A stretch of 64,000 nucleotides of DNA, from NCBI GenBank assembly GCA_003176045.1, contig PSRM01000346.1, positions 1 through 64,000 on the forward strand, written 5' to 3'. This document shows, piece by piece, positions 9,409 to 18,802 of the stretch (its first letter is position 1; each line of letters opens with the position of its first letter). This stretch comes from Verrucomicrobiota bacterium (GTDB taxonomy: Bacteria; Verrucomicrobiota; Verrucomicrobiia; Limisphaerales; UBA8199). The position numbers and the translations under genes are program-made. The notes under the pieces are model-generated. The model had not been told where the DNA came from. It did not search any database and worked only from the letters and a program-made list of their open reading frames with translations.

Positions 9409-11004
9409 ATGAACACGAAACTTATCACGGCTGCTCTGCTGCTCCTGGCGACCGGAAGCCCCTCCCTGGCATCGCCTCGAACTGAGGCGAATGTCAGGAA
9501 AGCTGTTGAAACCTGGGTGCGCGGTGTCACCGCGGATAAACGCGCTGCCGCGGTCGTCGAAGAAATGAAACCCTACAGCCAAAACGGAACCAACGCAGCC
9601 TATATTGTGAGGTTGAAAGGTGGTGGGTACTGTCTGGCCGGGGCCGATTCGCTGGTGCTGCCGGTTTATTGGTACTCGCCTAAAGGCGCGTATGACCCTA
9701 AGAACCCGGGCTGTAAGTTCATTCTCCACGAGATCGCCGACCGCCTTAGCTACGTTCAAGCTCTACAGGCGAAGGGCGACCTGGCGCTCAAACAGCAGAA
9801 AGCCGCCCTGGATGAGCGGGCAGTACAGTGGGACGCACTGGCCGCCGGGCAGACGATCACTACCTCGGCCACGAGTTCGACTCTTTTGACCAAGAGCGCT
9901 CCAGGCATGCTCGTGCTCCCGCTCACATGCCAATGGGGCCAGGACTATCCTTTCAATGATTATTGCCCGGAACTGCCCGGATGGGGTCCAAACGGTACCC
10001 CGGGCTCCACTTTGGTCGGTTGTGTGGCTACGGCCATGGCCCAGGTAATGGATTACTGGAAGTGGCCGAATACAGGGGCCGGCCCTCCGGCCAGCGTTAC
10101 CTACAATTACCGTGGGACGAGCGGCACTTTTTCTGCACCCGTGCCCACAGATCCGGGCATTCCCTCCTTTTGGGCTGGAAAGCTAAGCTGGTCGTCAGGC
10201 TTCCTGACGATGAGCGGCTATTGGGATGCGTCGTTGCTGGGGTACGCGATGGGCATCACTGTGGACCCAACGTTTCAGAGTGCGCTCCAAAGCCTTTATG
10301 CTGAACTGACGGCTTGGAGCAGCATTTGGGCGGCGGACTTTGGCGCGACCACCTACAATTGGAGTCAAATGCTCGACCAGTATTCAGGCGATGCCGACCC
10401 GGGCGCGCTCACCGCGGCGAAGATTTCTTTTCATGCCGGGGTGGCCGTTGGCATGGACTATGGACTCAAAGGATCCGGAATCCCGGAGTCAGCCGCGGGA
10501 AGAATATCCGGCGCACTCGCCTTGCATTTCCGTTATGACCCGTCGGCCACCTGGGGCATTTTAAACATCAACATGCTCGTGAACGAGATCCAGTGGCGAC
10601 GCCCTGTGATCCTGGTTGGAGATAGCGGCAGCGTGGCCCACTGTTGGGTCGTTCTCGGCTACAACCAGCGAACCAGCCCATGGCAATTTGCCATGAATAT
10701 GGGGTGGAATGGGAGCGCCAATGGCTGGTATTCGGTAGATCAAGTGCCCCTCGGCCTGGATTACAACCAAACCGAAACAGTTCAAATTGCGCCGTTCAGT
10801 GCGGTTGGTTTTGTTGGCTCGAGCAGTTCCGGAAACGGCTCGCCCAGTTCTCCTTACTCGAACATCGAACAAGCTCTCGCGAACGCAGCCAATGGAACGA
10901 CGCTTATATTCAAAGCTGGCAGCTATAATACGTTCTCGGCCTCTCAACTGGTGCTCAACCGGCCTCTTACGCTCAAAGGAATGAACGCAACAATCGGCAA
11001 ATAG
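9409..11004 (+). CDS. Secreted C10-family (streptopain-like) cysteine peptidase
   Basis: Signal peptide; propeptide-like region; TLVGCVATAMAQVMDYWKWP (Cys motif) and AHCWVVLGYN (His motif). Confidence 0.88.
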   Translation: MNTKLITAALLLLATGSPSLASPRTEANVRKAVETWVRGVTADKRAAAVVEEMKPYSQNGTNAAYIVRLKGGGYCLAGADSLVLPVYWYSPKGAYDPKNPGCKFILHEIADRLSYVQALQAKGDLALKQQKAALDERAVQWDALAAGQTITTSATSSTLLTKSAPGMLVLPLTCQWGQDYPFNDYCPELPGWGPNGTPGSTLVGCVATAMAQVMDYWKWPNTGAGPPASVTYNYRGTSGTFSAPVPTDPGIPSFWAGKLSWSSGFLTMSGYWDASLLGYAMGITVDPTFQSALQSLYAELTAWSSIWAADFGATTYNWSQMLDQYSGDADPGALTAAKISFHAGVAVGMDYGLKGSGIPESAAGRISGALALHFRYDPSATWGILNINMLVNEIQWRRPVILVGDSGSVAHCWVVLGYNQRTSPWQFAMNMGWNGSANGWYSVDQVPLGLDYNQTETVQIAPFSAVGFVGSSSSGNGSPSSPYSNIEQALANAANGTTLIFKAGSYNTFSASQLVLNRPLTLKGMNATIGK

Positions 11005-11043
11005 AACGCCAAACCAAAAATCCCAAAATTGAAAGGAAAGAAT

Positions 11044-11490
11044 ATGAACCAATATCTCCATAAAGTTCTCCGAACGACTGGCCTTATCCTGATCAACCTC
11101 TGCGCGGCAGCACATGCAGGCACCTCGATTACGTGGTCGGCTATCGCTGGCGGCAGCGCAACAAGCTCCGGTGGCAGCTTCTCCCTCACCGGCACTGCCG
11201 GACAGCCCGCAACCTCTCCTTCGGCGGCCGCCAACTGTTCACTTGTGCCGGGCTTCTGGGCGGCCGACACAATCAGCTCTCCATGGCTCACGCTGACTCG
11301 TTCGGGCGCGAACCTTGTCATCTCCTGGCCGTCGTCGCTGACCGGGTTTACCCTTCAGCAAACCAAGGACCTGACTGGCAAGCCGGTTTGGTCAACCGTG
11401 TCCCAGACCACGAGCCTGGTTGGAAGCCAATACCAAGTCACTATTCCCGCAACACAAATTAAACAATTCTTCCGCCTGGTGCATCCGTAG
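11044..11490 (+). CDS. Small secreted protein of unknown function
   Basis: ATG at 11044; signal peptide; SITWSAIAGGSATSSGGSFSLTGTAGQP ... FTLQQTKDLTGKPVWSTV. Confidence 0.7.
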   Translation: MNQYLHKVLRTTGLILINLCAAAHAGTSITWSAIAGGSATSSGGSFSLTGTAGQPATSPSAAANCSLVPGFWAADTISSPWLTLTRSGANLVISWPSSLTGFTLQQTKDLTGKPVWSTVSQTTSLVGSQYQVTIPATQIKQFFRLVHP

Positions 11491-11522
11491 AGGGGTGATG
11501 CTTCAAATGCGGAAGGGGTAAG

Positions 11523-11561
11523 GGCGGGTTTTGGAAGGCTCTCAGACCGCCAAAACCCGCC
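11523..11561. terminator. Stem-loop downstream of 11044-11490 (no U-tract)
   Basis: GGCGGGTTTTGG (11523-11534) and CCAAAACCCGCC (11550-11561), perfect 12-bp arms. Confidence 0.4.
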
Positions 11562-11594
11562 TCATGTTCTTTGGGACATCCGTTCAGAGGTGGC

Positions 11595-11706
11595 GGAGCG
11601 CGGGTGTCCCCACCCGCAGCAGCCACGTTCGCATTCACGCGTCCGGACTGGCTGGCCGTCTCGTCCATTTCGGACGTGCAGCCGCTGGGGACAGCCGCGC
11701 TCCGTC
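11595..11706. repeat. Palindromic interspersed repeat, family R4
   Basis: GGAGCGCGGGTGTCCCCACCCGCAGC ... GCTGGGGACAGCCGCGCTCCG; second copy at 24325-24432. Confidence 0.7.
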
Positions 11707-11840
11707 GTTTCCACCGTCAGTGACCGATTACTCTTTGGGGTTCTTTCGTGCTTTGAGGCTGCTTCGAATCGCACCGAATTACCTCCTCCGACCCGGCAGG
11801 CGGCAACCAGGATTGGCGAGTCCTGGAACCGGGAAAGACA

Positions 11841-12104
11841 TTGGTGGTCGCCGATATTAAAGGTCTCGGTTGCATTGTCCACCTGCGCGACAATATCACC
11901 AGTCCTGAGCCGCATCATTTGCAGTTGCACGTGTTGCAAATGCACTGGGACCACGAGAAGGACCCTAGCGTCGAGTCGCCAATTGGCGACCTTTTCGGAA
12001 TTGGTTTCGGTTTTTCTGAGAAGATGAATTCCGCCTTCCATATTGGTATCGGACCGAGCCGCACGCGCCCTTTGCAAAGATGCCTGAGGTACGCGAGCGT
12101 CTGA
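11841..12104 (+). pseudogene. Remnant of DUF2961 (GH172-type) gene
   Basis: IKGLGCIVHLRDNITSPEPHHLQLHVLQMHWDHEKDPSVESPIGDLFGIGFG matches the family core; no N- or C-terminal remainder. Confidence 0.6.
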
Positions 12105-12277
12105 GTTGGGCGGAGAAAACGAACCGCTAATCTTCGCTAATCTTCGCTAATCAGAATCCGGGTGTTCAAGAATTAGCGTAGATTAGCGGAAATTAGCGGT
12201 TTAAAACCTCCCCTCTACCCAATTCCTGTTTCCATGCCCGACGTAATCCCTTACATTCTGCGGCCTTCTTGCTGAGC

Positions 12278-14077
12278 ATGATGCGTATTCACTTTCTACT
12301 TCTCACCGGATTTGTTTTGTTGCCGATCCAACGGATTGGGGCGCAGGCTGCCGAAGATGCCAAGCTTCAGCGCTTCATCAAAAATTATCTGGAGCAGCAT
12401 TTTCGGCAGCAGCCCTTGGCGGCCACCGCCCTGGGCGATCACCGATTCGACTCTCGCTTGGACGATATTTCGCCCGCGGCCCGCGAACAGTGGCTCAAGC
12501 TGGCTCAGTTCACGCTCAGGGATCTACCCAGCCAGGTGGATTACAAGAGACTCACCCGCGATGGCCAAATTGATTTTGAAATCCTCCAGCACGATTTGAA
12601 GCGCGAATTGTGGGTCTTCAACAATACTCGCCCTTTCGACGAGGACGCGCGCTCTTATGGACGGTACTTGAGCGACAGCGTCTATTTGCTCCTGACGGAG
12701 TCAACCCAACCCAAAGAGACAAACATTGCCAATGCCATCATGCGAATGGCCGAGTTTCCGCGCATCATCGCCGAAGCAAAACGTTCGCTCAAAAATCCCG
12801 CCAAGCCAATCCTGGAAACCGCCATCCGCCAGAATTCCGGCGCCATCGGTTTCTATGAAAAGGATATATTCAATTATGCCGGCGAAACACCGCAACTAGC
12901 GAAGCTGAAAGCAGCGACCGCCAAAGCCGCAGTTGCGTTAAAAGAATATCAGCAATTCCTCGAAGGCCCCGCGCGCAAACGGGCGAAGGAAAACTGGCGT
13001 CTCGGGCGGGCCAAGTTCGATCAGAAATTCGAATTGGAAATGGATGCCGGTGTCAGCGCCGAGGAGAACCTGGCCATTGCTAAAGTTGAGTTCGCGCGGG
13101 TCCATAACGAATTATATGTGGTCGCGCGCCAACTTTGGCCGAATTATTTTCCAGGCAAGCTCTTTCCACCCGATGATTCACCCGGACGGCGTGAGGCGAT
13201 CCTGAAGGTCGTCGAGTCGGTCAGTCAGGAACATGGTGAGGCAACAAACCTTGTGCGCGATGCCAGGGCCACGGTGGACAGCCTTAAAACATTCATTCGC
13301 CAGCACCATTATCTGCGACTACCTGACCCTGACCACTGTGCCGTGCTTGAAATGCCCGAGTTTCGCCGTGGCAATTCCCTGGCCTATCTCGAAAACGCGC
13401 CGCCGCTGGATCCAAAAGCGCAGAGCATTTACGCCGTCAGCCCGCCGCCTGCCGATTGGGCACCCAAGCAGGCGCGGAGCTTTCTCGAGGAATACAACAG
13501 CCACATGCTGAAAATTCTCACCATCCACGAGGCGTATCCAGGCCATTACGTCCAATTGGAACATGCAAACCGCCAGTCCTCGCTCGTTCGCCGCGTCCTG
13601 CAATCCGGTCCATTCGTCGAAGGCTGGGCGGTGTATGGGGAGGTCACCATGTTGAACGAAGGGTTCGGCGAAGGCGACCTGCGTCTCCGGTTAATGCAAC
13701 TCAAGTTCTACTTGCGCACAGTGGCTAACTCGATTCTCGATTATCAAATGCATTGCAGCGGAATGACCGATGCGGACGCGATGAGATTCTTGACCGAAGA
13801 CGCCTTTCAATCTGAAGGCGAGGCGAGGTTAAAAATCATTCGCGCCAAACAATCGTCGGTCCAATTGAGCACGTATTTCGTCGGGGGCACGGCCCACTAT
13901 CGCCTCCATCAGGCCATCGAGCGCCAACTGGGCAATAATTTTGATTTAGGCCGCTACCATGAAGCCGTCCTGGCCAACGGTTCCATCCCATTGAAATACT
14001 TGCCGGAATTGGTACGCCGCCAATTGAGCGCGGACGTGAAAAAGCTGCAGCCTTCAGGAAAGCCGCCATCTCATTAA
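12278..14077 (+). CDS. DUF885 family protein, secreted
   Basis: Signal peptide; LTIHEAYPGHYVQLEHAN and LTEDAFQSEGEARLKIIRA motifs. Confidence 0.88.
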   Translation: MMRIHFLLLTGFVLLPIQRIGAQAAEDAKLQRFIKNYLEQHFRQQPLAATALGDHRFDSRLDDISPAAREQWLKLAQFTLRDLPSQVDYKRLTRDGQIDFEILQHDLKRELWVFNNTRPFDEDARSYGRYLSDSVYLLLTESTQPKETNIANAIMRMAEFPRIIAEAKRSLKNPAKPILETAIRQNSGAIGFYEKDIFNYAGETPQLAKLKAATAKAAVALKEYQQFLEGPARKRAKENWRLGRAKFDQKFELEMDAGVSAEENLAIAKVEFARVHNELYVVARQLWPNYFPGKLFPPDDSPGRREAILKVVESVSQEHGEATNLVRDARATVDSLKTFIRQHHYLRLPDPDHCAVLEMPEFRRGNSLAYLENAPPLDPKAQSIYAVSPPPADWAPKQARSFLEEYNSHMLKILTIHEAYPGHYVQLEHANRQSSLVRRVLQSGPFVEGWAVYGEVTMLNEGFGEGDLRLRLMQLKFYLRTVANSILDYQMHCSGMTDADAMRFLTEDAFQSEGEARLKIIRAKQSSVQLSTYFVGGTAHYRLHQAIERQLGNNFDLGRYHEAVLANGSIPLKYLPELVRRQLSADVKKLQPSGKPPSH

Positions 14078-14216
14078 CACCTGGCTTCAGTAAGCCAAAT
14101 CTCTCCTTTTCCTGCTTGACCTGTTTCGCTCACTTGCCAATGCTCCCTCCAATCACCCGCGCTAAATAGCGTTGGCCGGTTTTGCCGACGTTCCTTTGCG
14201 CTCTCGGGGAGAAACT

Positions 14217-14882
14217 ATGAAAATCAAAAATCTGCTTCTCATCATTACCACTATTCTCACCCTTCTGGCTGCACCCTGCTCCCGCTCGGAGTTGTTTTAT
14301 TATCTGACGGCGACCATTACGTCGGTTCAACAAAAGGACAGCACGGACGACGGACTAAACACAACCTACCCGCTCCCAAAAGTCAGGACCTATGCAACCA
14401 TTGATCTTTTGAACCTCCTGGCACGGGCCAAATATGCCCAGGGCCTTTGGCCTGCCACAAACTTCCCAGCCAATGCCAAGCTGGGCATCTCTGGGGGCCG
14501 CCCGTTTTCCGTCATTACCGGCACGAACATCATAGACGTGTCGGACATTTTCACCCTGACCACCAGCACCAATGAAATCACTTCAGGTAAGACGAGCGAC
14601 AGCACTGGGCTCTCCAATCCAACTTCAAAAACATTGCAGATCGCCAAGTACAGCTTTGATGATACAGCTATTCCCGGCAGTAATGGTCTCCAATTCTATA
14701 TCCAGGGCATCGCTGCATCCACCAAGACCGACACGGTCCCAGCCGGCGGCGTTTACACCCGATCGTTCACCAGTAAACTAGTCGGCGCTGGCGAAGGCAC
14801 CTCCTCCAGCGGACACGCGTTTGTCCTCACGGGTTCAGTGACGCTGTCAGCGCACGGCCAGGAAACAATCATAGGCCTATAA
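14217..14882 (+). CDS. Secreted hypothetical protein
   Basis: ATG at 14217; MKIKNLLLIITTILTLLAAPCSRSE signal peptide; no recognised domain. Confidence 0.65.
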   Translation: MKIKNLLLIITTILTLLAAPCSRSELFYYLTATITSVQQKDSTDDGLNTTYPLPKVRTYATIDLLNLLARAKYAQGLWPATNFPANAKLGISGGRPFSVITGTNIIDVSDIFTLTTSTNEITSGKTSDSTGLSNPTSKTLQIAKYSFDDTAIPGSNGLQFYIQGIAASTKTDTVPAGGVYTRSFTSKLVGAGEGTSSSGHAFVLTGSVTLSAHGQETIIGL

Positions 14883-15040
14883 GACCCTGTAGGCCGCGTG
14901 CCCTCACGCGGCGTTCCGCATAGAGCCGAACACCTCAGACGTACCGAACAGAGCCGCGCGCGTGAGCAAGCGGCCAGCACCCATGCTTCAACCAGCTCCA
15001 TTTTATCCGATCCCTGATCTCTGACCTCTGACCTCTATTC

Positions 15041-16651
15041 TCATTTAGCGGCCCGGATCCGAATATCCCCCGAACTCGCTCGCAGTATGAGCGGTGGCCC
15101 TCCGCCGTTAAGCTTGGCTTGCAGGGAGCCGGTGTTTGGCTCACTTCGCGCTTGGGCCGTCGGCAATTCCGTAATCACTTGCCCACCGCTTGTGCGCGCA
15201 TCCAGATCCAGAGCGGCGTTCGCCGGCACCGCTACCTTAATTCCGCCGCCGGACACATGGAGCCGGCTCTGAACGTTCGGCGGCTTGGAATAGACAACCT
15301 CGATATCGCCGCTGGAAGTCTCAGCTTGAACAGCTCCTTTGGCATCTCCAACCTGGATCGGCCCCCCCGAGTTCTTCACTTGCACCGCTGCCTTCGCCGC
15401 GCCAATGCGAACTGATCCGCTGGATGTCCTCACAACCGTTTCGCCTCCGGCCTCTTCAATGGTTACATCGCCACCAGTGTCATTCGCTTCAATCTTGCTT
15501 TTGGCCCGCCGGACACTGATGGAGCCGCTGGAAGTCTGCGCAAAGACGAAGCCCCCTGCTTCCCCGACTGAGATGGTCCCGCCTGAATTCTTTGCGTCGA
15601 GGTCGCCGCCCACCTTTCTCACCTCGATCGAGGCGCTCGAGGTCTGAGCCGAAACAGCTCCTGCAGCTTGCTTCACGGTGATGTTGCCGCCCGAGTTGTT
15701 CAAGGTCACGTTCTTGCCCCTGCTTGTTCCCAACTCGATTGACCCGCTGGAAGTTTGGGCAGTCACATCGCCTCCTGCCGAGCCAATCCCGATATTGCCC
15801 CCGGCGTTCTTGACCTGAACAGATCCCTGAGCCGTGCCGATAGACACCGATCCGCTTGAGGTTTCGGCAGTAACCGCACCGCCGGCCGATCCAACGGCAA
15901 TATCCCCACCCGCGCTTCGTGCCTGGACTGAACCTCGCGCCTTACCGATGCCTACAGACCCGCTGGAAGTTGTGGCCACCACGTCGCCGCCTGCTTCTTC
16001 GATGCGGACGTTACCACCCGCATCTGTCGCTGTAACCTTGCCGCCGCCCTTCTTGAGGTGAATCGAGCCGCTTGAGGTCTGCGCCTTCACATCGCCTGCC
16101 GCTGCCTCGATGGAAATATCCCCGCCGGAATCTGCGGCCTCCACGGGCCCCTCCACCTTGGCCACCTTTATCGAGCCACTCGAGGTTCTGGTCCTAACAG
16201 AGCCCACAAGGTCGCCCACTCGAATGTCTCCACCCGCAGTTTTCAAATCGGCGTCGAATTTGCCCGGGATGCTGATACGCCAGTGGATCTCAAGGTGCGG
16301 CTGGCCACTCCTCCAGTTCGACAACTGCCGCCTTTTGCTCTTCCCAACGACGGAGACGTTATTCCCATCCTGTTGGAAAATGACTTCATAGTCAGCGAAC
16401 AATTCATCCGCCTGCGACTTGCTGGCATCCTTCACCGTCCGCGTGACGGTGACCGCGACCTGGCCGATCGCGCCCGTATCCACTTCGATGCTCCCGCGGT
16501 CCGCTTGCACAGTCAGCTTGCCTGTGCCATGGACGACGAAACCTTTATTAATGTTCGATTCGTATTCCCCAGCCAATACGGGCAATTGGCCCACCACACC
16601 GAGCACCGCCAGGACACGGGCGGCTCCTTTAAGCGAAATCATAGTTTTCAT
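15041..16651 (-). CDS. DUF4097-type repetitive beta-strand protein, secreted
   Basis: Tandem units like AGGDVTAQTSSGSIELGTSRGKNVTLNNSGGNITVKQ across most of the protein. Confidence 0.8.
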   Translation of the reverse strand: MKTMISLKGAARVLAVLGVVGQLPVLAGEYESNINKGFVVHGTGKLTVQADRGSIEVDTGAIGQVAVTVTRTVKDASKSQADELFADYEVIFQQDGNNVSVVGKSKRRQLSNWRSGQPHLEIHWRISIPGKFDADLKTAGGDIRVGDLVGSVRTRTSSGSIKVAKVEGPVEAADSGGDISIEAAAGDVKAQTSSGSIHLKKGGGKVTATDAGGNVRIEEAGGDVVATTSSGSVGIGKARGSVQARSAGGDIAVGSAGGAVTAETSSGSVSIGTAQGSVQVKNAGGNIGIGSAGGDVTAQTSSGSIELGTSRGKNVTLNNSGGNITVKQAAGAVSAQTSSASIEVRKVGGDLDAKNSGGTISVGEAGGFVFAQTSSGSISVRRAKSKIEANDTGGDVTIEEAGGETVVRTSSGSVRIGAAKAAVQVKNSGGPIQVGDAKGAVQAETSSGDIEVVYSKPPNVQSRLHVSGGGIKVAVPANAALDLDARTSGGQVITELPTAQARSEPNTGSLQAKLNGGGPPLILRASSGDIRIRAAK

Positions 16652-16732
16652 GGCATTGAGTCTCTCGAGCAATCGTGCACTCTAATGTGGTTACATAGCA
16701 ATCGTTTTACGATCACCGACGGTTTGTCTTAG

Positions 16733-16962
16733 TCCCACAGGGACGGCAGATAATAGCCCAGCGTTTCAATTTCAACGCTGGGTTTATAACGTCCGAATGA
16801 AATTAGTCCCGTAGGGACGGCAGAAAAAGAACGGTTTCTGTCGTCCCTACGAAGTTGTGAAGAAATCCAAAACCCACGTAGCAGCCGAGGTAACGAGGCT
16901 CTGAAATCCTTACGCACGAGCAGGTTACAAAATGATTAGAGCCTCGTCACCTCGGCTGCTAC
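16733..16962. repeat. Cluster of palindromic repeats
   Basis: AGTCCCACAGGGACGGCAGA / AGTCCCGTAGGGACGGCAGA, and inverted repeat 16878-16903 / 16936-16962 (GTAGCAGCCGAGGTAACGAGGCTCTGA). Confidence 0.8.
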
Positions 16963-17054
16963 AATTATTTCACACCTTCTACGGGAGTCCACGCACTTGC
17001 GATGTATGTCCCCAGCCCCGAGAGGTTTTGCATAGGCATTAAGAAGTTCGAATC

Positions 17055-18086
17055 CTAGTGACATTGGACCAGCTCCGTAAAAAACAATTTAGCCCTCTCC
17101 AACGCAGGCCGAATTCTCAGCACTCGATGATTCCACGCCAGGCAAATCTCCCTCGCCAAACTTCCTAACTCCGCAACTTTTACCTCCTGAACCCCTCTAA
17201 GCCCCAACTCCACTCTAGCAATACTCGGCAGAATCGCCGCCATCCCACCGCTCTCGACCGCCGCCGCAACTAGCGGAAAGGACGAGCATTCCAACTGAAT
17301 ATCCAATTTCAATTTGTGCCTGCGCTCGATCGCCGCCAATTCCCTGCGGAAACTTCCTTCCCCCTCCAGTGTCGCCAAGCCGAAGTGTTCCGAGGCCCCC
17401 AGACCGCCGCTCCGGCTTCTTAATCTTAATCTTTCTCCTAATCTTAATCCCTCTCGCAGAACTATTCCGCCTTGAGACTCTCCGCTGGCGACAATAGGCA
17501 GTGGACTTTGGACCTTGGACTTTGGACTTTGGACTTGCCCCGGACTTTGGACTGCCTTCGGAACAAACACGGAATACTCCACGTTGCCCAGCGCAACGCT
17601 CCGCAGCGGCCTCCTAACCACGTCCTTTCTTACCACCCCAAAATCCATCATCCCATCCGCTAATCGCGCCACAATGTCCGCCGAAGTCAAATTCAGCAAC
17701 TTGAACCGCACATTCGGCAACCGCCGCCTGATCTCCCCCAACCTCGGCATCAACAACCATCGAATGAGGCTCTCCCCTGCCCCGACCACAATCTCAATCG
17801 GCAATCCTTTGCACCCGCTCTTAAAGTCCCACAACGCCGCGAAACTTTCCCGCGCCATCTTGTTCAACCGAACCCCCGCTTCCGTGAGCGCTATCCCCCT
17901 GCCCTTCCGCCGCACCAACTCCGTCCCAAAAAACTCCTCCAACTCCTTAATCTGCCTGCTATACAAACTCTGCCGTACCGGGTCGCCTTTTGCGGCCTTG
18001 GTCACCCCTCCCGCCTCGGCCACCAGGCAGAAGCTTTCCAAGCGTTCCAGCGACAGCCCTCCTTCTTGCAGAAGTTCAGAAATCAT
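17055..18086 (-). CDS. LysR-family transcriptional regulator with low-complexity insertion
   Basis: LSLERLESFCLVAEAGGVTKAAKGDPVRQSLYSRQIKELEEFFGTELVRRKGRGIALTEAG (wHTH); insertion VQSPGQVQSPKSKVQSP. Confidence 0.88.
   Translation of the reverse strand: MISELLQEGGLSLERLESFCLVAEAGGVTKAAKGDPVRQSLYSRQIKELEEFFGTELVRRKGRGIALTEAGVRLNKMARESFAALWDFKSGCKGLPIEIVVGAGESLIRWLLMPRLGEIRRRLPNVRFKLLNLTSADIVARLADGMMDFGVVRKDVVRRPLRSVALGNVEYSVFVPKAVQSPGQVQSPKSKVQSPLPIVASGESQGGIVLREGLRLGERLRLRSRSGGLGASEHFGLATLEGEGSFRRELAAIERRHKLKLDIQLECSSFPLVAAAVESGGMAAILPSIARVELGLRGVQEVKVAELGSLAREICLAWNHRVLRIRPALERAKLFFTELVQCH
17505..17551. repeat. Heptamer array (GGACTTT) inside LysR-family gene
   Basis: GGACTTTGGACCTTGGACTTTGGACTTTGGACTTGCCCCGGACTTTGGACT. 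Confidence 0.9.
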
Positions 18087-18298
18087 ACCGGAAAAAAGCT
18101 TCCACCGATATTTCGACGCAACTTCTCAGGTGAAATCCCAAAGGGATTTCGTCTCAAAGCCCAGGGTTGCTCGGAACGAGCTACCCTGGGTTCGTGTGCG
18201 CGAGCATTGGCAACCCTGAAAGGGTTGTGTCTTCTTTTGAGACCAAGTCCCCAACCTGCGGGGTACAACACGTTAGCGGTACAGCTCTTCAGCGCCCC

Positions 18299-18411
18299 TG
18301 AAAACGAAAGCGCGGGAATGCCGCGCACTCCAAACGCTTCGCGAGGCACCAAGCGTTCCCGAACTCGCAAAGCGTTTGGAGTGCGGCGCATTCCGCCGCT
18401 TTGGATGCGCG
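18299..18411. repeat. Palindromic interspersed repeat, family R1
   Basis: GGGAATGCCGCGCACTCCAAACGCTTCGCGA ... CGCAAAGCGTTTGGAGTGCGGCGCATTCCGCCGCTTTGGA; half copy at 18640-18692. Confidence 0.8.
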
Positions 18412-18802
18412 ATCCCCACGGTGCACTAAAGGGATACTTCGGGAGTGCGTTTGCCCGTACACGCAAACCGAGGATAGCGACTCCGCTCTTTCGGAACACC
18501 TCACTTTGACTCATGCGACCACCGTAAACACGCGTGCGGCAGAACCATCCTAAACAGGGCCTGGCGTAAGGGCTGGGCTGGAGGACACAATCCCGTTGCC
18601 ATTGAGCACTGGTCCTGCGTTCCGTCTCGTCGCCGCCATCCAAAGCGGCGGAATACGCCGCACTCCAAACGCTCCGCGCGATTCGTAAGCCCTCGGGTTC
18701 ATTCTGGCGCCACTGGATTATGGTGCGAAACATGACTCTAAAGTTATCATCTTTATGAATTTTCGCCTAGCACAACTCTCCATCCCGGAACATACTCCTC
18801 CC

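Noticed and set aside
18083-18733. 216-aa minus-strand ORF rich in repeats
   Set aside because: It is the translation of palindromic repeats and intergenic sequence; no domain.
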